A stretch of 6,358 nt of DNA from assembly GCA_003162255.1 (NCBI GenBank), contig PMMJ01000116.1:16890-23247 (forward strand). The letters run 5' to 3'. Below, piece by piece: positions 6,310 through 6,358 of the stretch. Every line of letters starts with the position of its first letter. Position 1 is the stretch's first letter. The notes under the pieces were generated by a model. That model was not told where the DNA came from. It ran no database searches and saw only the letters and a list, made by a program, of their open reading frames with translations. This DNA is from Acidobacteriaceae bacterium. GTDB taxonomy: Bacteria; Acidobacteriota; Terriglobia; Terriglobales; Acidobacteriaceae. The position numbers were made by a program, and so were the translations under genes.

Positions 6310-6358
6310 AGGCAGCCGCAGCTTGACGAATCCAGAAGCCGCTCTCCTGGCGCGTGGC

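Larger units (their letters stand above)
5943..6358. other. Upstream region of the DeoR-family gene, no convincing gene
   Basis: Bases 5943-6092 extend the regulator frame but give a low-complexity, basic peptide that does not resemble the family, so I read them as leader. From 6093 to 6210 I see no gene and no clear minus-strand promoter, although the regulator's promoter should lie here. From 6211 to 6260 the DNA turns AT-rich and contains a perfect palindrome (6213-6230) and a possible rightward promoter (6231-6260). From about 6270 to the edge it becomes GC-rich with a strong stem-loop (6293-6309). Minus-strand frames are open for 60-100 bases at the far right, but all are short, begin outside the window and show no recognisable family. 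Confidence 0.65.

Noticed and set aside
1..6358. CRISPR arrays, tRNA or rRNA genes, insertion sequences, toxin-antitoxin or defence genes.
   Set aside because: No direct-repeat arrays, cloverleaf or rRNA motifs, transposase domains or defence-type domains were seen on either strand.

Overview
The window holds a compact sugar-catabolism locus with a divergent hydrolase on its left and a convergent regulator on its right. The DNA is moderately GC-rich and bacterial, with good Shine-Dalgarno sequences at two starts and stop/start overlaps inside the operon. The mix of genes (an exported-type TIM-barrel amidohydrolase with a twin-arginine leader, a SIS sugar isomerase, a PfkB kinase, an SSS-family symporter and a DeoR-family regulator) fits a soil heterotroph such as an Acidobacteriota member. 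That assignment is an inference from gene style only, and I see no rRNA or other marker that would fix it.

Layout. Positions 1-1070 (minus) carry the N-terminal 356 residues of an amidohydrolase-2 family protein that runs off the left edge. Positions 1071-1407 are a divergent intergenic region with a candidate sigma70-type promoter (1266-1294) and a TTTCG-containing operator-like element (1319-1342). Four plus-strand genes then follow as an apparent operon. They are a 43-residue single-pass membrane microprotein (1408-1539), a two-domain SIS phosphosugar isomerase/deaminase-like protein (1532-2542), a PfkB-family sugar kinase (2572-3531) and a sodium:solute symporter (3528-5156). The microprotein/SIS junction overlaps by 8 nt, the SIS/kinase gap is 29 nt with a strong Shine-Dalgarno, and the kinase/symporter junction is a 4-nt ATGA overlap. 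A DeoR/GlpR-type regulator (5178-5942, minus) converges on the symporter with 21 bp between them. The last 416 bases have no convincing gene. They contain a perfect 18-bp palindrome (6213-6230), a possible rightward promoter next to it, and a GC-rich stem-loop near the right edge.

Working model. The symporter imports an unphosphorylated sugar or sugar derivative, the PfkB kinase phosphorylates it, and the SIS protein isomerises, deaminates or deglycates the phosphosugar. The DeoR-type protein would sense a phosphosugar and control the operon. The set resembles aga-type amino-sugar and frl-type Amadori-product pathways in its enzyme classes, but the substrate cannot be read from the sequence. 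The two points most worth a second look are the coupled membrane microprotein at the head of the operon, and the end of the SIS gene. There the annotated frame stops before the usual catalytic C-tail, while the +1 frame encodes a tail-like HLSKLVRD.
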